From assembly GCA_016704895.1 (NCBI GenBank), contig JADIZG010000074.1:38969-102968 (forward strand): a stretch of DNA of 64,000 nt. Direction: 5' to 3'. Position 1 is the first letter of the stretch; every line of letters starts with the position of its first letter. Positions 38,706 through 50,337 of this stretch are shown here, piece by piece. The notes beneath the pieces are model-generated. The model searched no databases. It had not been told where the DNA came from and saw only the letters and a list, made by a program, of their open reading frames with translations. Made by a program: the position numbers and the translations under genes. The stretch is from Betaproteobacteria bacterium. GTDB taxonomy: Bacteria; Pseudomonadota; Gammaproteobacteria; Burkholderiales; Casimicrobiaceae.

Positions 38706-39854
38706 ATGAACGACATCGTCGCCCCCAAGCCCAAGAAATCCGTCGCGCTGTCCGGCGTCGCCGCCGGCAACACCGCCCTGTGCACGGTCGGCCGCACCGG
38801 CAACGACCTGTCCTACCGCGGCTACGACATCCTCGACATCGCCGACACCTGCGAATTCGAGGAGATCGCCTACCTGCTCATCCACGGCAAGCTCCCCAAC
38901 GTCGCCGAGCTCGCGGGCTACAAGGACAAGCTGCGCGCGCTCCGCGGGCTGCCGACGCCGGTGAAGGCGGCGCTCGAGGCGCTGCCGGCGGGCGCCCACC
39001 CGATGGACGTGATGCGCACCGGCTGCTCGGCGTTCGGCTGCGTGCTGCCCGAGAAGGACGACCACAACGTGCCGGGCGCGCGCGACATCGCCGACCGGCT
39101 CGTCGCGTCGTTCGGCTCCATGCTCCTCTACTGGTACCACTGGAGCCACAACGGGCGGCGCATCGACGTCGAAACCGACGACGACTCGGTCGGCGGCCAT
39201 TTCCTGCACCTGCTCCACGGCCGCAAGCCGCAGGAGCTGTGGGTCAAGGCCATGCACACGTCGCTCAACCTGTACGCCGAGCACGAGTTCAACGCGTCGA
39301 CGTTCGCCGCGCGCGTGATCGCCGGCACCGGCTCCGACCTCTACTCGAGCATCACCGGCGCGATCGGCGCGCTGCGCGGCCCGAAGCACGGCGGCGCCAA
39401 CGAAGTCGCCTTCGAAGTGCAGAAGCGCTACGAGACGCCCGACGAGGCCGAGGCCGACGTGCGCGCGCGCGTCGAGGCGAAGCAGGTCATCATCGGCTTC
39501 GGCCATCCGGTCTACACGATCGCCGACCCGCGCAACAAGGTGATCAAGGAGGTCGCGCGGCGCCTCTCGGAGGCCGCGCGCAGCACCAAGCTCTTCCGGA
39601 TCGCCGACCGGCTCGAGACCGTGATGTGGGACGCGAAGAAGATGTTCCCGAACCTCGACTGGTTCTCGGCCGTCAGCTACCACATGATGGGCGTGCCGAC
39701 CGCGATGTTCACGCCGCTGTTCGTGATCTCGCGCACCACCGGCTGGGCCGCGCACGTCATCGAGCAGCGCATCGACGGCAAGATCATCCGCCCGTCGGCC
39801 AACTACACCGGTCCCGACGACCGTCCGTTCGTCCCGCTCGGAGACCGTCCCTGA
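38706..39854 (+). CDS. prpC: 2-methylcitrate synthase
   Basis: Condenses propionyl-CoA with oxaloacetate. The 382-residue product opens with KKSVALSGVAAGNTALCTVG and GNDLSYRGYDILDIAD, typical of PrpC. Catalytic parts are HTSLNLYAEHEFNASTF, IIGFGHPVYTIADPRNK and NLDWFSAVSYHMMGVPT. About 50 residues shorter than gltA and without its N-terminal region. Intact, 37 bp after prpB. Confidence 0.96.
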   Translation: MNDIVAPKPKKSVALSGVAAGNTALCTVGRTGNDLSYRGYDILDIADTCEFEEIAYLLIHGKLPNVAELAGYKDKLRALRGLPTPVKAALEALPAGAHPMDVMRTGCSAFGCVLPEKDDHNVPGARDIADRLVASFGSMLLYWYHWSHNGRRIDVETDDDSVGGHFLHLLHGRKPQELWVKAMHTSLNLYAEHEFNASTFAARVIAGTGSDLYSSITGAIGALRGPKHGGANEVAFEVQKRYETPDEAEADVRARVEAKQVIIGFGHPVYTIADPRNKVIKEVARRLSEAARSTKLFRIADRLETVMWDAKKMFPNLDWFSAVSYHMMGVPTAMFTPLFVISRTTGWAAHVIEQRIDGKIIRPSANYTGPDDRPFVPLGDRP

Positions 39855-39920
39855 CCGCCCCTGAAGGGAGTCCGATGGATCGCCGCGCCGCCGCGTCAGC
39901 CGCAGCGCGCGTTCGCCACC

Positions 39921-39948
39921 GGGGCGGGCGGGGGCGGGGGCGGGGGGG
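39921..39948 (+). other. G-tract run in the prpC-prpD spacer
   Basis: The 182 bp prpC-prpD spacer begins with an unbroken series of G-tracts (GGGG, GGG, GGGGG, GGGGG, GGGGGGG separated by single C), a pattern able to form a G-quadruplex in DNA or in the plus-strand transcript. The following 80 bases are almost pure pyrimidine up to the prpD start. A regulatory role is not shown; homopolymer assembly error is also likely in this stretch. Confidence 0.45.
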
Positions 39949-40036
39949 CTTCGCCTGCGCCCCTGCTGCGACTGCGTCGAGTCCTGATCCCCCTTCGCCC
40001 TTTCCCCTTTCTCCCGCCCCTCACTCCCCCGCCCCC

Positions 40037-41491
40037 ATGTCCGCCCCCATCAGCAACGTCCGCCCGAAGCCCGACCAGGTGCTGGTCGACATCGTCGACT
40101 ACGTGACCAAGTACAAGATCAAGGGCGACCTCGCCTACGAGACCGCGCGCAACTGCCTGATCGACACACTGGGCTGCGGCTTCGAGGCGCTGTCGTACCC
40201 GGCGTGCAACAAGCTGCTCGGGCCGATCGTCCCGGGCACCGTCGTGCCGAACGGCGCGAAGGTCCCGGGCACGCCGCACCAGCTCGACCCGGTCCAGGCG
40301 GCGTTCAACCTCGGCGCGATGATCCGCTGGCTCGACTTCAACGACACCTGGCTCGCCGCCGAATGGGGCCACCCGTCCGACAACCTGGGCGGCATCCTCG
40401 CCACCGCCGACTGGCTGTCGCGCAACGCGGTGGCCGCGGGCGGGAAGCCGCTGGTCATGCGCGACGTGCTCACCGCGATGATCAAGGCGCACGAGATCCA
40501 GGGCTGCATCGCGCTGGAGAACTCGTTCAACAAGGTCGGCCTCGACCACGTCGTGCTGGTCAAGGTCGCCTCGACCGCGGTGGTCGCGCAGATGATGGGG
40601 CTCACGCGCGACGAGATCGTCAACGCGGTGTCGCTCGCCTGGGTCGACGGCCAGTCGCTGCGCACCTACCGGCACGCGCCCAACACCGGCTCGCGCAAGA
40701 GCTGGGCGGCCGGCGACGCGACCTCGCGCGCCGTGCGCCTCGCGCTGATCGCGAAGACCGGCGAGATGGGCTATCCGTCGGTGCTGTCCGCGAAGACCTG
40801 GGGCTTCTACGACGTGCTGTTCAAGGGCAAGCCGTTCAAGTTCCAGCGTCCGTACGGCAGCTACGTGATGGAGAACGTGCTGTTCAAGATCAGCTTCCCG
40901 GCCGAGTTCCACTCGCAGACCGCGGTCGAGGCCGCGATGACGCTGCACCAGGAGCTCGCGAGGCTCGGCCGGAGCGCGGAGGACGTGAAGAAGATCACGA
41001 TCCGCACGCACGAGGCGTGCATCCGGATCATCGACAAGAAGGGGCCGCTCGACAATCCCGCCGACCGCGACCACTGCATCCAGTACATGGTCGCGGTGCC
41101 GCTCATCTTCGGCCGCCTCACCGCCGCCGACTACGAGGACGCGATCGCGAAGGACCCGCGGATCGACGCGCTGCGCGAGAAGATCGTCTGCGTCGAGGAC
41201 CCGCGGTTCACGAAGGACTACCACGACCCCGACAAGCGCTCGATCGCGAACGCCCTCACCGTCGAGCTCGGGGACGGCAAGAAGCTGAAGGAAGTCGTGG
41301 TCGAGTACCCGATCGGCCACAAGCGCCGCCGCAAGGACGGCATCCCGCTGCTCGTCGACAAGTTCAAGGTCAACCTCGCGCGCGTGTTCCCGGCGAAGCA
41401 GATCGCCGCGATCCTCGACGTGAGCCTCGACCAGAAGAAGCTCGAGGCGATGCCGGTGCACGAGTACGTCGACCTCATGGTCCGCCCCTGA
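40037..41491 (+). CDS. prpD: 2-methylcitrate dehydratase (MmgE/PrpD family)
   Basis: Cofactor-independent dehydratase of 484 residues acting on 2-methylcitrate. Seen: CLIDTLGCGFEALSYPACNK, WLDFNDTWLAAEWGHPSDNL, CIALENSFNKVGLDHVVLVK, SFPAEFHSQTAVEAAMTLH and DHCIQYMVAVPLIFGRLT. Start ATG 40037 aligns with PrpD N-termini; the frame is open far upstream through the low-complexity spacer, which is not coding. Having PrpD here replaces the AcnD/PrpF pair used by other betaproteobacteria. Confidence 0.95.
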   Translation: MSAPISNVRPKPDQVLVDIVDYVTKYKIKGDLAYETARNCLIDTLGCGFEALSYPACNKLLGPIVPGTVVPNGAKVPGTPHQLDPVQAAFNLGAMIRWLDFNDTWLAAEWGHPSDNLGGILATADWLSRNAVAAGGKPLVMRDVLTAMIKAHEIQGCIALENSFNKVGLDHVVLVKVASTAVVAQMMGLTRDEIVNAVSLAWVDGQSLRTYRHAPNTGSRKSWAAGDATSRAVRLALIAKTGEMGYPSVLSAKTWGFYDVLFKGKPFKFQRPYGSYVMENVLFKISFPAEFHSQTAVEAAMTLHQELARLGRSAEDVKKITIRTHEACIRIIDKKGPLDNPADRDHCIQYMVAVPLIFGRLTAADYEDAIAKDPRIDALREKIVCVEDPRFTKDYHDPDKRSIANALTVELGDGKKLKEVVVEYPIGHKRRRKDGIPLLVDKFKVNLARVFPAKQIAAILDVSLDQKKLEAMPVHEYVDLMVRP

Positions 41492-41510
41492 TCCTCGCCC
41501 GGTGACCGCC

Positions 41511-42042
41511 ATGCCCGCCGGCGCACGCCTCGTCGCCCCGCTCGCCTTCGCCCTCGCTCGCCTTCACGGCGTCGGCGACCGCGGCGACGGTCGACGACTA
41601 CCCGCGGCTCAAGCCCGGGCTGTGGGAGGTCTCGTCGCGCACTTCCGCCCAGGCCAAGGGCGACCCGCCGGCGAAGAGCACGATGTGCCTCGACGACGCG
41701 ACCGCGCGCGAGATGTACCGCTTCTCGCAGGGGATGATGGAAGGGATGTGCAGCAAGTTCGAGGTGAAGCACGTCGGCAACCGCTACACGAGCGAGGCGC
41801 TGTGCAAGCTCGGCGAGTCGCGCATGACCGCGCGGTCGACGATGACGCTCTCCGGAGATTCCGCGTACCGCATCGACGGCTCGTCGTCCTACGATCCGCC
41901 GTTCATGGGCATGAAGGAAGCCTCGACCACGGTCGAGGCGAGGCACGCCGGTCCGTGCAGGCCCGGCCAGCAGCCGGGCGACATCACGACCGCCGCCGGA
42001 CAGACGATCAACATCCGCAACCTGACAAAAGCCGGCAAGTAG
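41511..42042 (+). CDS. DUF3617 family exported protein (frameshift near 41560)
   Basis: A small exported protein of about 175 residues. A signal peptide from MPAGARLVAPLAFALA is followed, after a frame change near 41560, by DDYPRLKPGLWEVSSRTS, then MCLDDATAREMYRFSQG. Paired Cys residues (CLDD, CSKF, CKLG, CRPG) suggest disulfides. The KPGLWEV opening is the hallmark of DUF3617 periplasmic proteins, whose function is unknown. It is inserted between prpD and acnA on the same strand; a metabolic link is not evident. Confidence 0.75.
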
Positions 42043-42082
42043 GCACGACCGAATCCGGCCACCACGAAAGACGAGACACGCC

Positions 42083-44797
<2,715 letters not shown>

Positions 44798-44814
44798 CGT
44801 CGATTCCCGACGCG

Positions 44815-44857
44815 CGCCGCGGGCCGGCTCGGATCCCCGACCGGCCCGCGGCGTTTT
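44815..44857 (+). terminator. Rho-independent terminator after acnA
   Basis: CGCCGCGGGCCGG (44815-44827) pairs with CCGGCCCGCGGCG (44841-44853), a perfect 13 bp GC stem, followed by TTTT (44854-44857). It ends the mdh-prpBCD-acnA transcript. Confidence 0.85.
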
Positions 44858-44869
44858 CAGGATCCCCCC

Positions 44870-45760
44870 CTGTTCTCCCGCGATCACCCGCTGCGCCGCG
44901 CCGTCCCGCTCGTCATCGGCGCGGGGCTGTGCTTCGTGTCGCTCGACACGGTGGCGAAGTACCTGGTGCGCGACCATTCGCTGCTCGTGGTCGTCTGGGC
45001 GCGCTACGCGGGCCAGATGATCGCGGTCACGCCCCTCGCGTGGCATCGCGTCGGTCGCGGCTTCTGGCGGACCCGGCAGCCGCGCATGCAGCTGCTGCGC
45101 TCGACGATGCTGCTCGTCGCGACGCTGTCGTTCTTCGGCGCGCTGCGCTTCCTGCCGCTCGCCGAGGCCGCGTCGATCGCCTCGCTCACGCCCATCGCCG
45201 TGGTGCTGCTGTCGCCCTGGGTGCTGGGCGAGCGGCCCGGCCGCGCGCGCTACGCCGCTGCGCTGGCCGGCTTCGTCGGCGTGCTGATCCTGATGCGGCC
45301 TGGCTCCGAGGTGTTCCACCCGGCCGCGCTGCTGCTCCTCGTCACCGCGATCTCGAACTCGCTCTACGCGATGCTCACGCGCAAGCTCGGCGACGACAGC
45401 CCGTACACGACGCTGTTCTACAGCGCGCTCATCGGCACGATCGCGCTCCTGCCGGCGCTGCCCTGGGCGGTCGCGCCCGACGCGTGGACGTGGTCTCGCG
45501 CGGGGCTGTTCGTGCTGCTCGGGCTCTTCGCGGGTGTCGGGCACCTGATGCTCACGCGCGCCTACCTGCGCGCGCCTGCGTCGCTCCTCGCCCCGTTCAC
45601 CTACCTGCAGATCGTGTGGGCGACCGCGTTCGGCTTCGCGTTCTTCGGCCAGTTTCCCGACGACTGGTCGTTCGCCGGCATGGCGGTGATCGTCGCGAGC
45701 GGCCTGGCGCTCGCCTGGCAGGAGCGGCAGCGCGCGCGCGCCGCCGTCCGCATCCCGTGA
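44870..45760 (+). CDS. DMT-superfamily (EamA) transporter
   Basis: A membrane protein of about 290 residues with ten predicted helices in two EamA halves. Seen: DTVAKYLVRDHSLLVVVWAR, LPLAEAASIASLTPIAVVLL, LLLLVTAISNSLYAMLTRKL and AGVGHLMLTRAYLRAPASLL. The substrate is not predictable. The start is unresolved: the first helix (PLVIGAGLCFVSLDTVAKYL) begins before the first good start codon (GTG 44936). An in-frame CTG at 44870, right after a C7 run, suggests a lost base upstream. The stop overlaps the next gene by GTGA. Confidence 0.82.
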   Translation: MFSRDHPLRRAVPLVIGAGLCFVSLDTVAKYLVRDHSLLVVVWARYAGQMIAVTPLAWHRVGRGFWRTRQPRMQLLRSTMLLVATLSFFGALRFLPLAEAASIASLTPIAVVLLSPWVLGERPGRARYAAALAGFVGVLILMRPGSEVFHPAALLLLVTAISNSLYAMLTRKLGDDSPYTTLFYSALIGTIALLPALPWAVAPDAWTWSRAGLFVLLGLFAGVGHLMLTRAYLRAPASLLAPFTYLQIVWATAFGFAFFGQFPDDWSFAGMAVIVASGLALAWQERQRARAAVRIP

Positions 45761-46998
45761 GCCGGAACCCGCGGCCGGCCGACGCCGTGGCAGCGCACCT
45801 GCCGGCCTCCCCGCTCCACGAGCGCGGGCTCACGATCCTGGTCGGGCTGTTCATGATGCTGCAGCCGCTGGCGACCGACCTCTACCTCGCGTCGCTTCCG
45901 GGCCTCTCGTCACGGTTCGACGTGCCGCCCTCGACCATCCAGCTCACGCTGTCGGTCTTCGTCGCCACGTTCGGCGCGATGCAGCTCGTGAGCGGACCGA
46001 TGTCCGACCGCTGGGGCCGCCGCCCGGTGCTCCTCGGGGGCGTCGCGCTCTACGTCGTCGCGAGCCTCGCGTGCGCCGCGAGCCCCGGCATCGGCGTGCT
46101 GATCGTGGCGCGCTTCGCGCAGGCGGTCGGATGCTGCACCGTCGTCGTCGTCGCGCGCGCGATCATCCGCGACACGTTCGAGCCGGCGGCCGGCGCGCGT
46201 GCGCTCGCGCTCGCCTCGACGCTGCTCTCGATCGGCCCGGTCGCCGGCCCGATCGTCGGCAGCCTGCTGGAGGTGCGGTTCGGCTTCCGGGCCGCGTTCG
46301 TGTTCATCGCGGCGCTCGGGGCGATCCTGTTCGTCATTGCCGCACGCAAGCTGCCCGAGACGCTCGCGCATCCCGACCCGGGGGCGCTCGAGCCAGGCAG
46401 GCTCGCGTCGGGCTACGCGGCGGTGCTGCGTTCGCCGGTGTTCGTCGCCTACACGTTCGTGGGCGCTGCCGCGTACGCCGGCGTCTTCGCGTTCATCTCG
46501 GGATCGTCGTTCGTGCTGATCCGCGTGCTCGACGTGCCGACCGCGTGGTTCGGCGCGTGCTTCGCCGTCGTGGTCTCCGGCTTCCTGATCGGCACGCTCG
46601 TCTGCCGGCGCCTGCTTCCCCGGCTGGGCCTGCCCCGCACGCTGCGCGCGGGCACGATCCTCTCGGCGATCGCGGGGGTCTCGGGCGCCGTGCTCGCGAT
46701 CGCCGGCGTGCACCACTACGCGGCGCTGCTCGTTCCGATGTTCGGGTTCCTTCTCGCGCACGGCCTCGTGTTTCCCTGCGCGCAGGCCGGCGCGACCGCA
46801 GCATTCCCCGAGCGCGCGGGTGCCGCCGCGGGCCTTTTCGGCGCGCTGGTGATGCTCGTCGCGGCCGCGGTCGGCTCGTGGATCGGCGTCTCGCACGACG
46901 GGACGCCGGTGCCCCTCACGGTGACGGTCGCGGCGGCCGGCCTCCTCGCGCTGCTCGGCGCCTCGCGGGGTGTCATGAGGCATCCCGGCGTGGGTTGA
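45757..46998 (+). CDS. Bcr/CflA-type MFS multidrug efflux transporter
   Basis: A 413-residue, 12-helix MFS drug:proton antiporter. Seen: MMLQPLATDLYLASLPGL, the motif-A loop GPMSDRWGRRPVLLGG, and motif C-like LLSIGPVAGPIVGSLLEV typical of Bcr/CflA proteins. The start is a GTG overlapping the stop of the preceding DMT gene, so the pair is probably co-translated. Characterised relatives export chloramphenicol, bicyclomycin or sulfonamides; no substrate can be assigned here. Confidence 0.88.
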   Translation: MSRNPRPADAVAAHLPASPLHERGLTILVGLFMMLQPLATDLYLASLPGLSSRFDVPPSTIQLTLSVFVATFGAMQLVSGPMSDRWGRRPVLLGGVALYVVASLACAASPGIGVLIVARFAQAVGCCTVVVVARAIIRDTFEPAAGARALALASTLLSIGPVAGPIVGSLLEVRFGFRAAFVFIAALGAILFVIAARKLPETLAHPDPGALEPGRLASGYAAVLRSPVFVAYTFVGAAAYAGVFAFISGSSFVLIRVLDVPTAWFGACFAVVVSGFLIGTLVCRRLLPRLGLPRTLRAGTILSAIAGVSGAVLAIAGVHHYAALLVPMFGFLLAHGLVFPCAQAGATAAFPERAGAAAGLFGALVMLVAAAVGSWIGVSHDGTPVPLTVTVAAAGLLALLGASRGVMRHPGVG

Positions 46999-47119
46999 GG
47001 GCGCGATTGTGCAGGTGCAGCAATCCCGGTCGGATTGGAGTAGAATAATCGACTCGCTTCGGCCGCCGGCACGGGACCGGGGCGTGGACCGACCCCACCG
47101 ACTCCTCAGGAGATTCATC

Positions 47120-47468
47120 ATGAAGTTTCGTACGATTGCCACGCTGACCGCGCTGGCGCTCGCAGCGTCGCTGGCTGCGTGCGGCCAGCAATCGCAACAG
47201 GCTGCCGACAAGGCGAAGGCCGAAGCCGCGAAGGCCGCCGAAGCCACCGCCGCCGCCGCGAAGGCCGCCGCCGACGCCGCCTCGCAGGCGACCAAGGAAG
47301 CCGCCGACAAGGCCGCGACCGCCGCGAAGGACGCCGGCGCCGCCGCCGGCGCCGGCGCCGCCGATGCGTCGACGCCGCGAAAAGCCGCCGCCGTCGAAGG
47401 AAGCCGCCGACAAGGCGGTGAAGGCTGCGCAGGAAGCCGCGAAGCCGGCCGCCGCCCCGAAGCAGTAA
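47120..47468 (+). CDS. Small Ala/Lys-rich lipoprotein (frameshift near 47380)
   Basis: A lipoprotein of about 115 residues. Signal peptide MKFRTIATLTALALAASL with lipobox LAAC (Cys near residue 22), then a low-complexity region of AAKAAEA and AADAASQATKEAADKAA repeats, likely one long alpha-helix. The corrected C-terminus reads EAADKAVKAAQEAAKPAAAP and stops at 47466-47468. AGGAGATTCATC before ATG 47120 is a strong ribosome site. Composition resembles Lpp-like or late-embryogenesis-like helical proteins; function unknown. A terminator follows directly. Confidence 0.75.
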
Positions 47469-47484
47469 TCGACAGGCGTCCCGA

Positions 47485-47524
47485 ACGACGGCCGGCCGCG
47501 GCAACGCGCGCCGGCCGTCGTTTT
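47485..47524 (+). terminator. Rho-independent terminator after the lipoprotein gene
   Basis: ACGACGGCCGG (47485-47495) pairs with CCGGCCGTCGT (47511-47521), an 11 bp perfect stem with a 15-base GC loop, followed by TTTT. It lies between convergent genes and mainly serves the plus-strand lipoprotein gene. Confidence 0.8.
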
Positions 47525-47566
47525 CCGGGCGTACCCCGCGAGTCGCAGCGGGGACGGCGCCTTCCG

Positions 47567-48031
47567 CTAGGCCCGCGCCGGCGAGTGCTTCGCGATCCAG
47601 CGCGTGAGCGCGCGCCATTGCTCCCAGTCCTGCTCGGCGCGCGAGCGGGGCAGGTCGAACACCGAGGCGCCGTCGCGCGCGCACCAGACGTAGACCTGCG
47701 TCTGTCGCAGGTGCGCGACCACGGGGAGGTCGTAGCCCTGCAGGAACTCGTCGAGCTCGGTCGCGCTGTGCGTGCGCATGTCGACGCGCATCGCAACGAT
47801 TCCGATCGGCAGCGTCCCCTGCCGCACCGCCTTGATCTCGGCGAGCTGCGCGAGGAATCGCTGCGTCGCCGCCATGTCGTAGGCCGACGGCGTCAGCGGC
47901 ACGAGCATGATGTCCGCCGCGCGCACCGCGTTGCGCAATTCCTCGCCGTGCAGCCCCGCGGGACTGTCCACGACGCACCACTGCAGGTCGAGCGCCTTCG
48001 TGTCCTTGCGCCGCGCGCCGCGCTCGATCAC
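47567..48031 (-). CDS. ParA/MinD-like ATPase, C-terminal two thirds only (no Walker A)
   Basis: About 154 residues of a ParA-family ATPase. Present: the Walker B segment LQWCVVDSPAGLHGEE, IMLVPLTPSAYDMAATQRFL, LPIGIVAMRVDMR (the base-binding region) and a C-terminal VVAHLRQTQVYVWCARDG. The N-terminal KGGVGKT P-loop and about 60 residues are missing. The frame upstream of 48031 has no homologous sequence, and the divergent gene at 48154 occupies the space. A GTG at 48031 could start it. Without Walker A it should not hydrolyse ATP. Either a truncated gene, an assembly deletion, or a remnant; ParA relatives position chromosomes, plasmids or cell machinery. Confidence 0.75.
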   Translation of the reverse strand: MIERGARRKDTKALDLQWCVVDSPAGLHGEELRNAVRAADIMLVPLTPSAYDMAATQRFLAQLAEIKAVRQGTLPIGIVAMRVDMRTHSATELDEFLQGYDLPVVAHLRQTQVYVWCARDGASVFDLPRSRAEQDWEQWRALTRWIAKHSPARA

Positions 48032-48153
48032 CCCTCCCCGTTCGACCGCGGACGCCGCGTCGCGGCGCCCTTCGCGTGCCGATGGTATCGGAATCCCGGC
48101 GCGGCGCGTGGCACGTGGCTTGCTCGCATCGATCCGACGTCCCCCCGCGCGCC

Positions 48154-49409
48154 ATGCCCCTCGATCCCGCCACCCTCTGCGCACGAACCGCCACCGGCGA
48201 TGCCGAGCTGGCCGCGCCCCGGCATGGCCTCGCGATCGCGCAGCGGCGGCTCCTGTCGTTTCTCGACCAGCCGCTGGGCATCGACGAGCTCGTCCGCCGG
48301 CCCGGCGTGACCCCGGAACGCCTCGAGCGCGACCTCTCGCGCCTGGTCGAGAACGGGCTGGTCGAGATTCATCGTCCGGCCGTCCCGACCGCACCGACGG
48401 CGCGATCGTCCACCGCACGGACCGCGCCGGGCGCCCGAACGTCGCCGATGGGACCCGCAAGCCGCCGGGGCGCTCCGGGCCCTCCGTCGACGGCCGGGTT
48501 GTCGACGTCCGCGCCCTCGGGCGGCGCGGGCCCGGCGCCCCGGTCGTCATCGGCCGCAAAGTGCGCCGGGGACGCGCGCTCGCCGTCGGTTTCCCTCGCC
48601 CTGGCCACCGCGCTGGCCGCCATCGGGTATTTCGCGGCCCCGGAAACGCCCGGCCCGGCCTCGACGCCGACGGGCCGGCGCCGGCCGACCCTGGCCGCCC
48701 CAGCGCCTCCGTCGCGGCGGCGCCCCCGACCCTCGACCGCCCTGCCCGCCGGGCCGATGCAAGACGCTCGCGCCGGCGGAACCGCCGCCCCCGCGGCCTC
48801 GGTCTCGCCGGCACCCGTCCCCGCCTCGCGTCCCTCCCGTCCAGACGCCCCGGCGCAGCAGGATCTGCGCCCTGGCCGCCCGCCGCCAAGGCCTTGCCGA
48901 GCCTGCCCCTCCGGCCCCAATCCCGCCAGGCCCCGCGTCGCCCGCGCCGACCGCCACCGCGCCCCCGGTGGCGTCCGCGTCGCCCGATCCCGCCACAGGT
49001 GCCCGCTGCCGCGAATCCTGCGCCCCCGGCGCCCGCGCCCGCCCGCCCGTTGCCGCGCCCGTTCCCGCTCCGCCTGCGGCCTCGGCGCCCGCACCCGCTC
49101 CCGTCCAGCTCGCCGCGGCGTCGCCGTCGGTCCTTCCCGACGCGTGCGCAACCGCACGCCCTCGACCCCATCTCGCGCGAATCGCCGGCGTTCCCGCGCG
49201 AGGCGCTCGCCGCCGGCATCGACAAGGGCGTGGTCCGCGCCCGCCTGTCGATCGACGCTTCCGGGCGCGTCGCGAGCGTCGAGATCGTCGACTCGCAGCC
49301 CCGCCGCGTCTTCGACCGCGCGGTGTCGCGCACCCTCTCGCGCTGGACCTACGAGCCGGGCGCGCCGGGACGCACGACCGACGTCGAGATCGCGTTCGAC
49401 CGCGAGTGA
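48154..49409 (+). CDS. Winged-helix / proline-rich / TonB-C protein (several frameshifts)
   Basis: A protein of about 415 residues with an unusual layout. From ATG 48154: MPLDPATLCARTATGDAELA, then a DNA-binding-like winged helix (RRLLSFLDQPLGIDELVRR, PGVTPERLERDLSRLVENGL). A long Pro/Ala/Arg-rich stretch with a putative membrane segment (SLALATALAAIGYFAA) follows, and finally a TonB C-terminal domain: FPREALAAGIDKGVVRARLS, then GRVASVEIVDSQPRRVFDRA and LSRWTYEPGAP. Frame changes occur in the low-complexity middle. Such proteins would join a cytoplasmic sensor/DNA-binding head to a periplasmic TonB-like domain; function unknown. Divergent from the ParA fragment. Confidence 0.7.
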
Positions 49410-49437
49410 CGACCGGGGCGCGGTAGAATCGCGCCCC

Positions 49438-50337
49438 GTGGAAACCCCTCTGCCCCTCGACACCGCGACCAGCCTTCCGGCCGACGCGGCGCCTTCGCCC
49501 GCGCGCGATCCGCGCCGCGCCGCCTACGAGGCCAACAAGCTGCGCAAGCGCCTGTGCCGCCAGGTCGGCGAGGCGATCGCCGACTACTCGATGATCGACG
49601 ACGGCGACCGGGTGATGGTCTGCCTGTCGGGCGGCAAGGACAGCTACGGACTGCTCGACGTGCTGTGGATGCTGAAGCACCGCGCGCCGGTGCGGTTCGA
49701 GGTGATCGCGGTCAACCTGGACCAGAAGCAGCCGGGCTTCCCCGCCGACGTGCTTCCGCGCTACCTCGAATCGCGCGGCATCCCGTTCCGCATCGTGGAG
49801 CAGGACACCTACAGCGTCGTCAAGCGCGTGATCCCCGAGGGCGGCACGATGTGCTCGCTCTGCTCGCGCCTGCGCCGCGGCGTGCTCTACCGCGTCGCCT
49901 CCGAGATCGGCGCGACGAAGATCGCGCTCGGCCACCACCGCGACGACCTGCTGGCGACGTTCTTCCTCAACCTCTTCTTCGGCGCGAAGCTCAAGACGAT
50001 GCCGCCGAAGCTCGTATCCGACGACGGAAAGCACGTCGTGATCCGGCCGCTCGCGTACGTGCGGGAGCGCGACCTCGCGCGCTACGCGGAACTGCGCGCG
50101 TTCCCGATCATCCCGTGCACGCTGTGCGGATCGCAGGAGCACCTGCAGCGCAGGCAGATCGGCGCGATGCTGCGCGACTGGGAAAAGAAGGAGCCCGGCC
50201 GCATCGAGTCGATCTTCAACGCGCTGGGCAGGGCGGTGCCGTCGCACCTGATGGACCGGCGCCTGTTCGACTTCGCGTCGCTCGAGGCGACCGGCGCGCC
50301 GGTCGAGGACGGCGACATCGGCTTCGACGTCGATCCC
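49438..50337 (+). CDS. ttcA: tRNA 2-thiocytidine(32) synthetase TtcA (runs in frame into the next gene)
   Basis: Adds sulfur to cytidine 32 of tRNA using an iron-sulfur cluster. GTG 49438 start; the body begins KLRKRLCRQVGEAIADYSMI. The PP-loop is VCLSGGKDSYGLLDVLWML; the cluster Cys pairs lie in GGTMCSLCSRLRRGVLY and IIPCTLCGSQEHLQR; GHHRDDLLATFFLNLFFG is conserved. The expected C-terminus LFDFASLEATGAPVEDGDIG is reached near 50325, but there is no stop: the frame continues into a membrane glycosyltransferase. The end at 50337 is therefore assigned by homology. A short deletion or indel removing the stop and the next start is likeliest. Confidence 0.92.
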
